This document shows positions 1-6,187 of a stretch of 7,747 bases of DNA, one piece after another. The notes beneath the pieces are model-generated. The model was not told where the DNA came from. It did not search any database and worked only from the letters and a program-made list of their open reading frames with translations. Position 1 is the first letter of the stretch; each line of letters starts with the position of its first letter. The DNA is taken from positions 1 to 7,747 of the forward strand of contig JAGOCN010000066.1 of the NCBI GenBank assembly GCA_017998735.1. The letters are read 5' to 3'. The position numbers and the translations under genes were made by a program. The stretch comes from Giesbergeria sp. GTDB lineage: Bacteria > Pseudomonadota > Gammaproteobacteria > Burkholderiales > Burkholderiaceae_C.

Positions 1-1
1 T

Positions 2-1072
2 TTGCATACCTCTTTGCACACCCGTCTGCCTGTTCTTTCGCGTTCCCTGCTGGGCCTGGCCCTGGCCACGCTGGCCGCCTGTGGCAGCACCCCGCCGGGC
101 AGCACCGCCATGGCGCCTGAAGCCACCTCCACCCCCGCTGCGGCAGCACCTGCACCCATCAAGATCGGCATTGCCCTCGGCGGCGGCGCCGCCAAGGGCT
201 TTGCGCACATTGGCGTCATCAAGATGCTCGAAGCCAACGGCTTCACGCCGGCCGTGGTGGCGGGCACCAGCGCGGGCAGCGTGGTGGGCGCGCTGTATGC
301 CAGCGGCATGAACGCGTTTGAGCTGCAGGAAAAGGCCGTCGCCCTGGACGAACTCAAGATCCGCGACCTGCAGCTGTCGCTGGGCGGGCTGATCCTGGGC
401 CAGAAGCTGGAGGACTATGTGAACGAACAGGTGCAGCGCAAGACCCTGGAGCAGTTGCCCAAGCCCTTTGTGGCCGTCGCCACGCGGCTCGAAGACGGCG
501 AGCGCACCGTGTTCGCGCGCGGCAACACCGGCCAGGCGGTGCGCGCCAGCAGCAGCATTCCGGGGGTGTTCCAGCCGGTCACCATTGGCCGTTACCACTT
601 TGTCGATGGTGGCATGACCAGCCCGGTGCCGGTGGACGCGGCGCGCCAGCTGGGCGCCGATGTGGTCATCGCGGTGGACATTTCCAACAAGGCGCGGGGC
701 AAGACGCCCGACGGCCTGCTGGGCACGCTGGGCCAGTCGATTGCCATCATGGGCCAGAGGCTGGGGCAGGCCGAGCTGGCCCGCGCCGATGTGGTGGTTC
801 GCCCGCGGGTACTGGACATGGGCGCGACCGACTTCGGCCAGCGTGCGCAGGCCATCGTCGAAGGCGAAAAAGCGGCGGTTGCCGCCATGCCGCAAATCCG
901 CGCCCGCGTGGCGCAGCTGCAGGCCGAACGCGCCCAGGCCGCGCAACTGGTTCGCCAGCAGGCGCAGAAGCAGAATGCCGAAGCCGAACACCAGGCCTGT
1001 CTGGAAAACCGTTCGCGCATGCAGAAAATCGCCGGCATGGCGGGCATGGACGGGGCTTGCCCTGCACCTTGA
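2..1072 (+). CDS. Patatin-like phospholipase lipoprotein (RssA-like), 5' end at window edge
   Basis: This is a predicted serine acyl hydrolase of the bacterial patatin family, carried as a lipoprotein. Reading from the TTG at base 2 gives 356 residues. Residues 1-27 form a lipoprotein signal peptide: Arg8 and Arg14, then a hydrophobic stretch, then lipobox LAAC with Cys27. An Ala/Pro/Thr-rich linker follows (about 28-52). The patatin core shows the oxyanion-hole loop GGGAAKG (60-66), the nucleophile elbow GTSAGS with Ser90 (88-93), and the second dyad residue Asp202 in DGG (202-204). The C-terminal part (about 285-340) is rich in Ala, Gln, Arg and Glu and may form a coiled coil. Substrate is unknown; the family hydrolyses phospholipid or other acyl esters. 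No ATG lies upstream in the window, so the true start may be TTG at 2 or just outside. The signal peptide is already full length, so little can be missing. Likely anchored facing the periplasm. Confidence 0.87.
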   Translation: MHTSLHTRLPVLSRSLLGLALATLAACGSTPPGSTAMAPEATSTPAAAAPAPIKIGIALGGGAAKGFAHIGVIKMLEANGFTPAVVAGTSAGSVVGALYASGMNAFELQEKAVALDELKIRDLQLSLGGLILGQKLEDYVNEQVQRKTLEQLPKPFVAVATRLEDGERTVFARGNTGQAVRASSSIPGVFQPVTIGRYHFVDGGMTSPVPVDAARQLGADVVIAVDISNKARGKTPDGLLGTLGQSIAIMGQRLGQAELARADVVVRPRVLDMGATDFGQRAQAIVEGEKAAVAAMPQIRARVAQLQAERAQAAQLVRQQAQKQNAEAEHQACLENRSRMQKIAGMAGMDGACPAP

Positions 1073-1160
1073 ATCTGCAGGCGGTGTTGCCGGGTGCCAG
1101 GAGGATTGAGTGCGGTCTTGCCCTGGCCAGTTTGTGGTGGCCAGCGGGCCTGCAGGGGTT

Positions 1161-1245
1161 TGAAATCTCTTTTTTGCTATTGAAAGAGGAGCTTCTGGCG
1201 CAAGTTGCACCTGCGCTGGAGGCAATTTTTGCCATGAAGTTTCAG
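1161..1245 (+). repeat. Dispersed palindromic repeat, copy 1 (intergenic)
   Basis: The core 1191-1223 matches 7100-7132 inside moeA at 27 of 33 positions in the same orientation. Both copies are preceded by TGAA-TC, a pyrimidine/T tract and a GCTA/GATA-like element, and followed by an ATTT-containing stretch and TGAA, so the shared unit is about 70-85 bases. At the centre is a near-perfect dyad, GGCGCAA-G-TTGCACC (1197-1211), with one C/A mismatch. A second inverted repeat in the left arm pairs CTCTTT (1167-1172) with AAAGAG (1183-1188). This copy has about ten more bases between the T tract and the core than the moeA copy. No transposase is nearby. From memory, similar units are abundant in Comamonadaceae genomes; that is not shown by this window alone. 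Confidence 0.65.
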
Positions 1246-1246
1246 T

Positions 1247-1266
1247 TGCGCTGAACAGACAGCGCA
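1247..1266. repeat. Perfect 7-bp inverted repeat
   Basis: TGCGCTG (1247-1253) and CAGCGCA (1260-1266) are exact reverse complements separated by six bases. It begins at the right end of repeat copy 1. A transcript from either strand could form a stable GC-rich hairpin. No T run follows on either strand, so it is not a standard intrinsic terminator. It could still shape the 3' end of the patatin transcript or be part of the repeat unit. Confidence 0.45.
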
Positions 1267-1328
1267 GAAAAGACAGCAGGTGGTGTGCTTGGCGAACAGG
1301 TTGCGTGACCGTTCGGCTGGCCAGTCAG

Positions 1329-1351
1329 AAACCGCTGTGGGCAAGCGGTTT
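1329..1351. repeat. Perfect 8-bp inverted repeat
   Basis: AAACCGCT (1329-1336) pairs exactly with AGCGGTTT (1344-1351) across a seven-base loop. It could be a hairpin in RNA or an operator-like dyad. No T tract follows. It lies about 275 bases upstream of the nitroreductase start and just before the 7-bp tandem repeat. The function is unknown. Confidence 0.45.
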
Positions 1352-1362
1352 GCACAGTGCGC

Positions 1363-1386
1363 AAGGCACAAGGCACAAGGCACAAG
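1363..1386. repeat. Tandem repeat, 7-bp unit, 3.4 copies
   Basis: The unit AAGGCAC is repeated exactly at 1363-1369, 1370-1376 and 1377-1383, followed by a partial unit AAG. The copies are identical, so the array may vary in copy number between strains by replication slippage. It is non-coding as I read it. A 7-base unit would change the frame if the region were translated, which argues further against a coding role here. Confidence 0.75.
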
Positions 1387-1626
1387 TTACACGGAAGCAG
1401 GGCCAGACCAGCCGAGCCGGCAAACCGCATGCCTGCCTGCCTGCGCAAATCCGGCCCTTGTCCCGCACTTGACCCGCAGGCCATGCCTGCCTTCAGAGAA
1501 TGGGCAGCACGCCGGAAAAGTCTGCAGCACTGCTTTGCAAGCTGCACTCTGGCGCTGCGCACTCCACTGCCTCTTATCCCATCCCATTGCCTTGCACACC
1601 GCCAGTACCAGTCCGGCCCTACCTGC

Positions 1627-2304
1627 ATGAAATTCGACGACGTCCTCCAGCAGCGCCGCAGCATCCGTGGCTACCTGAAAAAACCCGTTCCCAAGGCGCT
1701 GATCCGCGAGGTGCTGGCGCTGGCCATGCGCGCGCCCACGTCGTACAACACCCAGCCGTGGAACTTTTATGTGGTCACCGGCGAGGTGCTGGACCGCATC
1801 CGCGCTGGCAACGTCGAACGCACGCTGGCGGGAGTGCCCGATTCACGCGAGTTTCGGCTGGGGCCGGACTATGCCGGCCTGCACCGCGAGCGCCAGATCG
1901 GGGTGGCCAAGCAATTGTTCAGCGCCATGGCCATCGAGCGCGACAACAGGGAAAAGCGCCAGGACTGGATGCTGCGCGGCTTTCGCCAGTTCGATGCGCC
2001 GGTGTCCATCGTCGTGACCTACGACCGCGCCATCCAGGGCAGCGACGTGGCGCCGTTTGACTGCGGCGGCGTGGTCAACAGCATTGTCAATGCCGCCTGG
2101 TCGCGCGGGCTGGGCTGCGTGATCAACAGCCAGGGCATCATGCAGTCGCCCGTGGTGCGCGCCGAAGCACGCATTCCCGACGACCAGGTGATCCAGACCT
2201 GCATTGCCATGGGCTGGCCGGACGAGGGCTTTGCAGCCAACGCGGTGGTGTCCGAACGCAAGCCGGTGGACGAGGCGGTGACTTTTGTGGGTTTTGAAGA
2301 CTGA
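1627..2304 (+). CDS. Nitroreductase family protein (FMN-dependent)
   Basis: The 225-residue product belongs to the nitroreductase / FMN oxidoreductase family (COG0778 type). These are usually homodimeric cytosolic flavoproteins that use NAD(P)H to reduce nitro compounds, quinones or similar acceptors; the physiological substrate here is unknown. The N terminus carries the FMN-phosphate motif RRSIRGY (10-16), followed by APTSYNTQPWNF (36-47), the conserved segment that packs over the flavin. The C-terminal part has CIAMGWPDEGF (192-202) and ERKPVDEAVTFVGF (210-223), the usual family ending. Length is normal. The ATG at 1627 gives the classical family N terminus; the open frame continues upstream but adds no family sequence. 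No strong Shine-Dalgarno precedes it. It stands alone: the upstream gene is 554 bases away and the downstream gene is convergent. Confidence 0.9.
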   Translation: MKFDDVLQQRRSIRGYLKKPVPKALIREVLALAMRAPTSYNTQPWNFYVVTGEVLDRIRAGNVERTLAGVPDSREFRLGPDYAGLHRERQIGVAKQLFSAMAIERDNREKRQDWMLRGFRQFDAPVSIVVTYDRAIQGSDVAPFDCGGVVNSIVNAAWSRGLGCVINSQGIMQSPVVRAEARIPDDQVIQTCIAMGWPDEGFAANAVVSERKPVDEAVTFVGFED

Positions 2305-2310
2305 AGCGCC

Positions 2311-2324
2311 TGCCATGTGCCATG
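2311..2324. repeat. Tandem 7-bp duplication
   Basis: TGCCATG occurs twice in direct tandem (2311-2317 and 2318-2324) just after the nitroreductase stop codon. It is short and may be chance, but it adjoins the palindromes in the same convergent gap. Confidence 0.4.
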
Positions 2325-2336
2325 CGCCAGGGATGT

Positions 2337-2363
2337 GGCCACGGCCGTGGCCCATGGGTGGGC
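2337..2363. repeat. Perfect 16-bp palindrome and adjacent hairpin between convergent genes
   Basis: GGCCACGGCCGTGGCC (2337-2352) is a perfect palindrome. It overlaps a second element, GCCCA-tggg-TGGGC (2350-2363), which contains the 8-bp palindrome CCCATGGG (2351-2358). The site lies in the 69-base gap between the stops of the nitroreductase and mltD, where transcripts from both strands end. A bidirectional transcription stop or an RNA 3'-end stabiliser is a reasonable inference. No T run follows on either strand, so it is not a textbook intrinsic terminator. Confidence 0.5.
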
Positions 2364-2373
2364 AGCAGCCGCC

Positions 2374-4008
2374 CTAGCGCCGCACCGCTTTTTTGGCACT
2401 GCTGCGCGCCGGCTTGGCGGCCGAGGGCGCGGGGGTGCGTGCGCTGCGGGCACTGCGCGCCGGCGTTTTGGCAACGCTGGTCTTTCTGGAGCGCACCTGC
2501 GCGCTGCGGCTTGGGGAAGCAGAAGGCGCCGCCCTGGCTGCCTCGGTGATGGCCCGGCCCAGGCGCACCGGCAGGAACAGGACCACCTGCTCGCCCGCCT
2601 TTAAGGCGGCATTGGTGCGGATGTCGTTCCAGTCGGCCACGCTGGCGGCGCTGACGCGGTAGCGGCGCGCCAGGCTGGCCACGCTGTCGCGCTTGCCGGC
2701 GCGCACCACCGTGCGGTGCGTGATGATTTCCGGGGTCAGCGACATCTGGCCGTTGTCGGCCACATGGCCGGCCACGTCCTGGCGCATGGTGGCCGAGCGC
2801 GGCACGATCAGGGCCGATCCTGCCTTGACCAGCATGCGCGGCGGAATGCCATTGATGCTGCGCAGATCGGCCTCGTTCATGCCCACGCGCTGCGCCACTT
2901 CGGACACGCTCATGGTGGACGGCAGCGTCCACACCGTCCAGCTGGCGTACTGCCCTTCCTTGTAGGCCAGCAGGTTGCGCTCGAACACCTTGGCGTTGTC
3001 CCAGGGCAGCAGGATCAGCGGCGTGCCCGCGGCCAGGATGACCGGCCGGTGCAGGGACGGGTTGAGCGCCCGAAAGTCCGACTCGTTGATGTCGGCCAGC
3101 CTGGCGGCCAGCGACACGTCGATGTCGTGGCGCATTTCCACGCTTTGAAAATACGGGTGGTTTTCAATCAGCGGCAGTTCGGTCTGAAAGAAGTCGGGCC
3201 GGGCCACGATGTTTTTCACGGCCTGCAGCTTGGGCACATACAGGCGCGTTTCGGCCGGCATGTTCAGGTCGGTGTAGCGCACGCCCAGGCCGGCCTTCTG
3301 GTTGCGTGCAATGGCGCGGCCCACGCTGCCTTCGCCCCAGTTGTAGGCCGCCAGCGCCAAGTGCCAGTCGCCAAACATGCCATGCAGCTTTTGCAGGTAG
3401 TCGAGCGCGGCGCGGGTGGAGGCCAGCACGTCGCGCCGGTCGTCGCGAAAGGCGTTCTGCTTGAGGTCGAAATAGGTGCCGGTGGCCGGCATGAACTGCC
3501 ACATGCCGGCGGCCTTGGCGCTGGAGACCGCCTGCGGGTTGAAGGCGCTTTCGATGTAGGGCAGCAGTGCCAGCTCGGTGGGCATGCCGCGGCGTTCGAG
3601 CTCTTCAACGATGTGGAACAGGTATTTGCTCGAGCGCTGCGTCATGCGCAGGATGTAGTCGGGCCGGGTGGAATACCACTGCTCGCGCTCCTGCACCAGG
3701 TCGTCTTCCAGGTCGGGCATGGCAAAGCCGCGCCGGATGCGGTCCCACAGGTCGGCCGGAGCGGTGAGCGATGCCACCGACCCGTTGCCACCGGCCTGTG
3801 CCGCCGTGATGGGCTGCAGCGGTCCGCGCGCCAACTGGGGGGTGTAGGGGGCGTTGAGCCCCCAGGGAGAACCGGCTTTGCCGTCCTGTGCGGAGGCGCC
3901 GGAAGCATCGGAAGAAGCGGAAGAGGAGGAGGAAGAAGAGGTGCCCTGGGTGGCGCAGCCTGTCAGCCACAGCACGCCTGCAAGGCATGCCACATGCAAA
4001 ATTTTCAT
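2374..4008 (-). CDS. mltD: Membrane-bound lytic murein transglycosylase D (lipoprotein with LysM repeats)
   Basis: MltD cleaves the MurNAc-GlcNAc bond of peptidoglycan without water, leaving 1,6-anhydroMurNAc ends, and works at the inner face of the outer membrane. The 544-residue product has lipobox LTGC with Cys18, then a Ser-rich linker (23-40). The MltD N-terminal segment WDRIRRGFAMP (88-98) precedes the SLT catalytic domain, about 135-270: YIESAFNP with catalytic Glu153, GMWQFMPATG (168-177) and AAYNWGEGSVGRA (220-232). Two LysM-like peptidoglycan-binding repeats follow at about 354-404 and 431-482. The tail, 483-544, is strongly basic and rich in Ala, Ser, Pro, Arg and Lys. The start at 4008 is chosen because the signal peptide is complete and the ATG overlaps the gloB stop as TGATG, implying translational coupling. 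An in-frame ATG at 4026 is possible but has a poorer upstream region. Confidence 0.94.
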   Translation of the reverse strand: MKILHVACLAGVLWLTGCATQGTSSSSSSSASSDASGASAQDGKAGSPWGLNAPYTPQLARGPLQPITAAQAGGNGSVASLTAPADLWDRIRRGFAMPDLEDDLVQEREQWYSTRPDYILRMTQRSSKYLFHIVEELERRGMPTELALLPYIESAFNPQAVSSAKAAGMWQFMPATGTYFDLKQNAFRDDRRDVLASTRAALDYLQKLHGMFGDWHLALAAYNWGEGSVGRAIARNQKAGLGVRYTDLNMPAETRLYVPKLQAVKNIVARPDFFQTELPLIENHPYFQSVEMRHDIDVSLAARLADINESDFRALNPSLHRPVILAAGTPLILLPWDNAKVFERNLLAYKEGQYASWTVWTLPSTMSVSEVAQRVGMNEADLRSINGIPPRMLVKAGSALIVPRSATMRQDVAGHVADNGQMSLTPEIITHRTVVRAGKRDSVASLARRYRVSAASVADWNDIRTNAALKAGEQVVLFLPVRLGRAITEAARAAPSASPSRSAQVRSRKTSVAKTPARSARSARTPAPSAAKPARSSAKKAVRR

Positions 4009-4805
4009 CAGAACTCGTTTTTCCATTTGCGCAGTGCTGCCATGACAGCCACCGCGTCGCCGGGGTCTATAGAAGGTGCGAAGCGCTGCGCTGCTTCCGC
4101 CACTGCGGCTTCGCGGGTGCGCAGGAACGGGTTGATGGCCCGCTCCTGCGCCACCGTCGAAGGCAGGGTGGGCTGCTGGCGCGCGCGCAGTTGTTCGCAC
4201 CGCGCCTGGTACTCGACCAGCGCCGCGTTGGCAGGTTCCACAGAACGCGCAAAACGAAGGTTGGAAAGTGTGTATTCGTGGGCACAGCACACCTGGGTGT
4301 TGCCCGGCAGGGCGGCGAGCGCGTCCAGCGAGTGCAGCATTTGCGCCGGCGTGCCTTCAAACAGGCGCCCGCAGCCGCCGGAAAACAGCGTGTCGCCGCA
4401 GAACAGCAGTGGCGCGTCGGTGCCGGCGCTGCTGCCGTCCAGTGCCTTGCCGTCGCTCAAATAGGCAATGTGGCCAGACGTATGGCCGGGCACGTCGATG
4501 ACGGAAAACTCCAGCCCCAGCGCTTCGATCCGGTCGCCCTGCACCAGCGGAGTGAACGGGCCGGGGATGCGTTCGTGCGCCGGGCCGTACACCACGGCGC
4601 CGGTGGCAGCGCGCAATTGCGCCACGCCGCCGACGTGGTCCGCATGGTGGTGCGTGACTAGAATGGCCTGCAGCGGCAATGCCAGCCGCTCCAGCGCCGC
4701 CAGCACGGGGCCTGCGTCCCCGGGGTCCACCACGATGGCGCGCTGCGCGTCGTGCAGCAGCCAGAGGTAGTTGTCGGAAAAAGCGGGCAACGGCAGTAAT
4801 TTCAT
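4008..4805 (-). CDS. gloB: Hydroxyacylglutathione hydrolase (glyoxalase II)
   Basis: GloB hydrolyses S-D-lactoylglutathione to D-lactate and glutathione, the second step of methylglyoxal detoxification in the cytosol. The 265-residue product has the metallo-beta-lactamase metal motif THHHADH (51-57; His52, His54, Asp56, His57), His108 in GHTSGH, bridging Asp138 in GDTLF and His176 in AHEYT. These are the residues expected for the binuclear metal centre. The C-terminal glutathione-binding region is present, with INPFLR (224-229) and the closing segment [11 protein letters not shown] stretch at about 120-131 is slightly longer than in E. coli GloB, which is about 251 residues. The gene overlaps mltD downstream by one base, so the two likely form an operon. 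Upstream its start codon overlaps that of the divergent methyltransferase. A perfect TATAAT sits just upstream of the start. Confidence 0.96.
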   Translation of the reverse strand: MKLLPLPAFSDNYLWLLHDAQRAIVVDPGDAGPVLAALERLALPLQAILVTHHHADHVGGVAQLRAATGAVVYGPAHERIPGPFTPLVQGDRIEALGLEFSVIDVPGHTSGHIAYLSDGKALDGSSAGTDAPLLFCGDTLFSGGCGRLFEGTPAQMLHSLDALAALPGNTQVCCAHEYTLSNLRFARSVEPANAALVEYQARCEQLRARQQPTLPSTVAQERAINPFLRTREAAVAEAAQRFAPSIDPGDAVAVMAALRKWKNEF

Positions 4806-4806
4806 G
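4803..4806. other. Overlapping divergent start codons (CATG)
   Basis: The tetranucleotide CATG holds both start codons: ATG of gloB read on - (4805-4803) and ATG of the methyltransferase read on + (4804-4806). There is therefore no intergenic DNA, and promoter and ribosome-binding signals of each gene must lie within the coding sequence of the other. The call depends on the methyltransferase starting at 4804 rather than at the in-frame ATG at 4825; the latter would make the gap 19 bases. Confidence 0.6.
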
Positions 4807-5637
4807 AGCGCTCAAATTATAGGCATGCACCATTGGTTCGATACCCCTCCCGGCCGTTACCTGCTGGAATGGGAACAGTCGCGCTTTGACGCGGCGGTGG
4901 CCGATGTGTTTGGCTACCACAGCCTGCAGCTGGGCCTGCCCATGCTGGACGGCCTGCGCGCCAACCGCATGCCGCACCGCTGGCTGGCGCTCGGCGGCAG
5001 CGAGGACACCACGGTCGATGCCCCGCCGGAGTTTGCCCAAGTGCAGCTGCGTGCACACGCGGTGGCGCTGCCGTTTCCGGACAACAGCCTTGATTTGCTG
5101 GTGCTGCCGCACACGCTGGAACTGAGCCACGATCCGCACACCGCGCTGCGCGAAGCGGCGCGTGTGCTGGTGCCCGAAGGGCGCGTGATCCTGAGCGGCC
5201 TGAACCCTGCCAGCCTGTGGGCCATGCGCCAGCAGCGCGCCCGGCTTGCCCAGCGCTTTGGCGGCGGCCAGCTGTACCTGCCGGACGTGGGCGAGTTCAT
5301 TGCCCCCTGGCGGCTGCGTGACTGGCTGCAGCTGCTCAACTTCGAGGTGGACGCGATCGATTTCGGCTGCTACAGCCCGGCGGTGCGCAGCGCCCGCTGG
5401 CTGGAGCGCTGGCGCTGGCTGGACCCCGTGGGCGAGCGCTGCTGGCCGATTTTTGGCGCGGCCTATTTTGTGGTGGCCATCAAGCGCGTGCCGGGTGCGC
5501 GCCTGCTGGAGCCGGCCTGGCGCACGGCGGGCGCCATGGCGCCCGGTGCGGTGCCGGTGGCGCACCGCAGCCACAGGCAGGTGGTCTTGCCAGATGGCCA
5601 CTCCCTTTTGAAAAACCATTTCAGGAAATTTGCGTGA
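4804..5637 (+). CDS. yafS: SAM-dependent methyltransferase, YafS-like
   Basis: A 277-residue class I methyltransferase-like protein of unknown substrate. The N-terminal part has [12 protein letters not shown] (14-25) and [13 protein letters not shown] (53-65). The latter occupies the place of SAM motif I but lacks the usual GxGxG. The later Rossmann strands are clearer: [20 protein letters not shown] (88-107), corresponding to motifs II-III, then [20 protein letters not shown] (115-134), the typical post-motif segment of the Methyltransf_11 type. A basic tail follows to 277. Position supports the YafS assignment: in E. coli yafS lies between gloB and rnhA, divergent from gloB, as here. The ATG at 4804 is preferred because it keeps SAQIIG, which I recall as conserved in relatives; the alternative is 4825. 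The stop overlaps the rnhA start by four bases (GTGA), so the two are co-transcribed and probably translationally coupled. Confidence 0.82.
   Translation: MSAQIIGMHHWFDTPPGRYLLEWEQSRFDAAVADVFGYHSLQLGLPMLDGLRANRMPHRWLALGGSEDTTVDAPPEFAQVQLRAHAVALPFPDNSLDLLVLPHTLELSHDPHTALREAARVLVPEGRVILSGLNPASLWAMRQQRARLAQRFGGGQLYLPDVGEFIAPWRLRDWLQLLNFEVDAIDFGCYSPAVRSARWLERWRWLDPVGERCWPIFGAAYFVVAIKRVPGARLLEPAWRTAGAMAPGAVPVAHRSHRQVVLPDGHSLLKNHFRKFA
4816..4821 (-). promoter_or_regulatory. Candidate -10 box (TATAAT) for gloB-mltD
   Basis: Read on the - strand, 4821-4816 is TATAAT, an exact sigma70 -10 consensus. Transcription would begin about seven bases on, near 4809, while the gloB ATG begins at 4805. The predicted leader is thus only some four bases, so the message would be nearly leaderless. 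No good -35 element is seen at 16-18 bases spacing, and the upstream TGCC is not a properly spaced extended -10. In otherwise GC-rich DNA the AT-rich hexamer stands out, but chance cannot be excluded. Confidence 0.4.
5623..5627 (+). promoter_or_regulatory. Ribosome binding site of rnhA
   Basis: AGGAA at 5623-5627 lies six bases before the GTG at 5634, inside the end of the methyltransferase gene. It fixes the GTG as the rnhA start: the product then begins [10 protein letters not shown], as expected for RNase HI, and no ATG is available nearby. Confidence 0.7.
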
Positions 5638-6104
5638 ACGAAGTCGTGATCTACACCGATGGTGCCTGCAAGGGCAATCCCGGCCCTGGCGGCTGGGGCG
5701 CGCTCTTGAGCGCTGGCACCCTGCAGAAAGAGCTGTTTGGCGGCGAGCTGGGCACCACCAACAACCGCATGGAACTGATGGCGGTGATCGAGGCGCTGAG
5801 CGCCCTCAAGCGCCCGTGCGCCGTCACGCTGTACCTGGACAGCGAATATGTGCGCAAGGGCATCACCGAATGGATTGCCGGCTGGAAGGCCCGAGGCTGG
5901 CGCACCGCAGCACGCCAGCCGGTGAAGAACGCCGAACTGTGGCAGCGGCTGGACGCAGTCGTCAGCAGCGGCGGGCACCGCATCGACTGGCGCTGGGTGA
6001 AAGGCCATTCGGGCGACCCCGGCAACGAGCATGCCGATGCATTGGCCAACCGGGGCGTGCAGGTGGCGCTGGGACGCGATTCCATGGACCTGTCAGCTGC
6101 CTGA
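5634..6104 (+). CDS. rnhA: Ribonuclease HI
   Basis: RNase HI cuts the RNA strand of RNA/DNA hybrids, removing R-loops and primers in the cytoplasm with two Mg ions. The 156-residue product has the normal length and all active-site residues: Asp9 in [16 protein letters not shown], Glu47 in NNRMELMA, Asp69 in LYLDSEYV, His125 in KGHSGDPGN and Asp135 in EHADALAN. The basic handle region (about 76-100, [15 protein letters not shown] onward) is present, as in the E. coli enzyme. The start is GTG, preceded by AGGAA at good spacing and overlapping the upstream stop codon as GTGA. In E. coli rnhA is next to dnaQ; here the next gene is a convergent thioredoxin-like gene, so the cluster is broken at this point. 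Confidence 0.96.
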   Translation: MNEVVIYTDGACKGNPGPGGWGALLSAGTLQKELFGGELGTTNNRMELMAVIEALSALKRPCAVTLYLDSEYVRKGITEWIAGWKARGWRTAARQPVKNAELWQRLDAVVSSGGHRIDWRWVKGHSGDPGNEHADALANRGVQVALGRDSMDLSAA

Positions 6105-6122
6105 AGCCAAGGTCGGTGGCTT
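6104..6122. repeat. Inverted repeat at the rnhA stop, followed by an A run
   Basis: AAGCCA (6104-6109) pairs with TGGCTT (6117-6122) across seven bases; the first A is the last base of the rnhA stop. Six A residues follow at 6124-6129. For a + strand transcript the hairpin is followed by A rather than U; for a - strand transcript the U run comes before the hairpin. It is therefore not a canonical intrinsic terminator in either direction. A further imperfect dyad lies at 6163-6180 (GGGCG...TGCCC) in the same convergent gap. Confidence 0.35.
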
Positions 6123-6187
6123 GAAAAAACAGATGGCCGGTGTGCTTTCCTGGGGTTTCCCTGGGCGCAGGCCTTTGCCCGGAATGC

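Larger units (their letters stand above)
1073..1626. other. Long intergenic stretch with repeats, no supported gene
   Basis: These 554 bases separate the patatin gene from the nitroreductase. No reading frame here shows a recognisable protein motif or a good ribosome binding site. What it holds: one copy of a dispersed repeat (about 1161-1245), a 7-bp perfect hairpin (1247-1266), an 8-bp perfect hairpin (1329-1351), a 7-bp tandem repeat (1363-1386) and a short TGCC run (about 1432-1442). I see no clear sigma70 promoter close to the nitroreductase start. The open frame that extends the nitroreductase upstream to about 1357 runs through the tandem repeat and has no family similarity that I recognise, so I treat it as chance in GC-rich DNA. 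Confidence 0.6.

Noticed and set aside
1161..1245. Insertion sequence or transposon remnant
   Set aside because: There is no transposase frame, no terminal inverted repeats of IS type and no visible target duplication; a small palindromic dispersed repeat explains the matches better.
1363..1386. Possible CRISPR-like array
   Set aside because: The unit is only 7 bases with no spacers; it is a simple tandem repeat and no cas gene is present.
1357..1626. N-terminal extension of the nitroreductase by 90 codons
   Set aside because: The extra residues pass through a tandem repeat and resemble no nitroreductase; the ATG at 1627 yields the standard family N terminus.
4009..4290. N-terminal extension of mltD up to 4290
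   Set aside because: It overlaps gloB by nearly 300 bases and would bury the lipoprotein signal peptide; the ATG at 4008 overlapping the gloB stop is much better.
2716..4464. A 582-codon open frame on + opposite mltD and gloB
   Set aside because: It lies antisense to two unmistakable genes, is rich in His, Gly, Arg and Gln as expected for an antisense frame in GC-rich DNA, and has no motif I recognise.
4357..5619. A 420-codon open frame on - opposite the methyltransferase and overlapping gloB
   Set aside because: Its composition is that of an antisense shadow, with no family motif. The real genes in this stretch have complete active-site motifs or conserved context.
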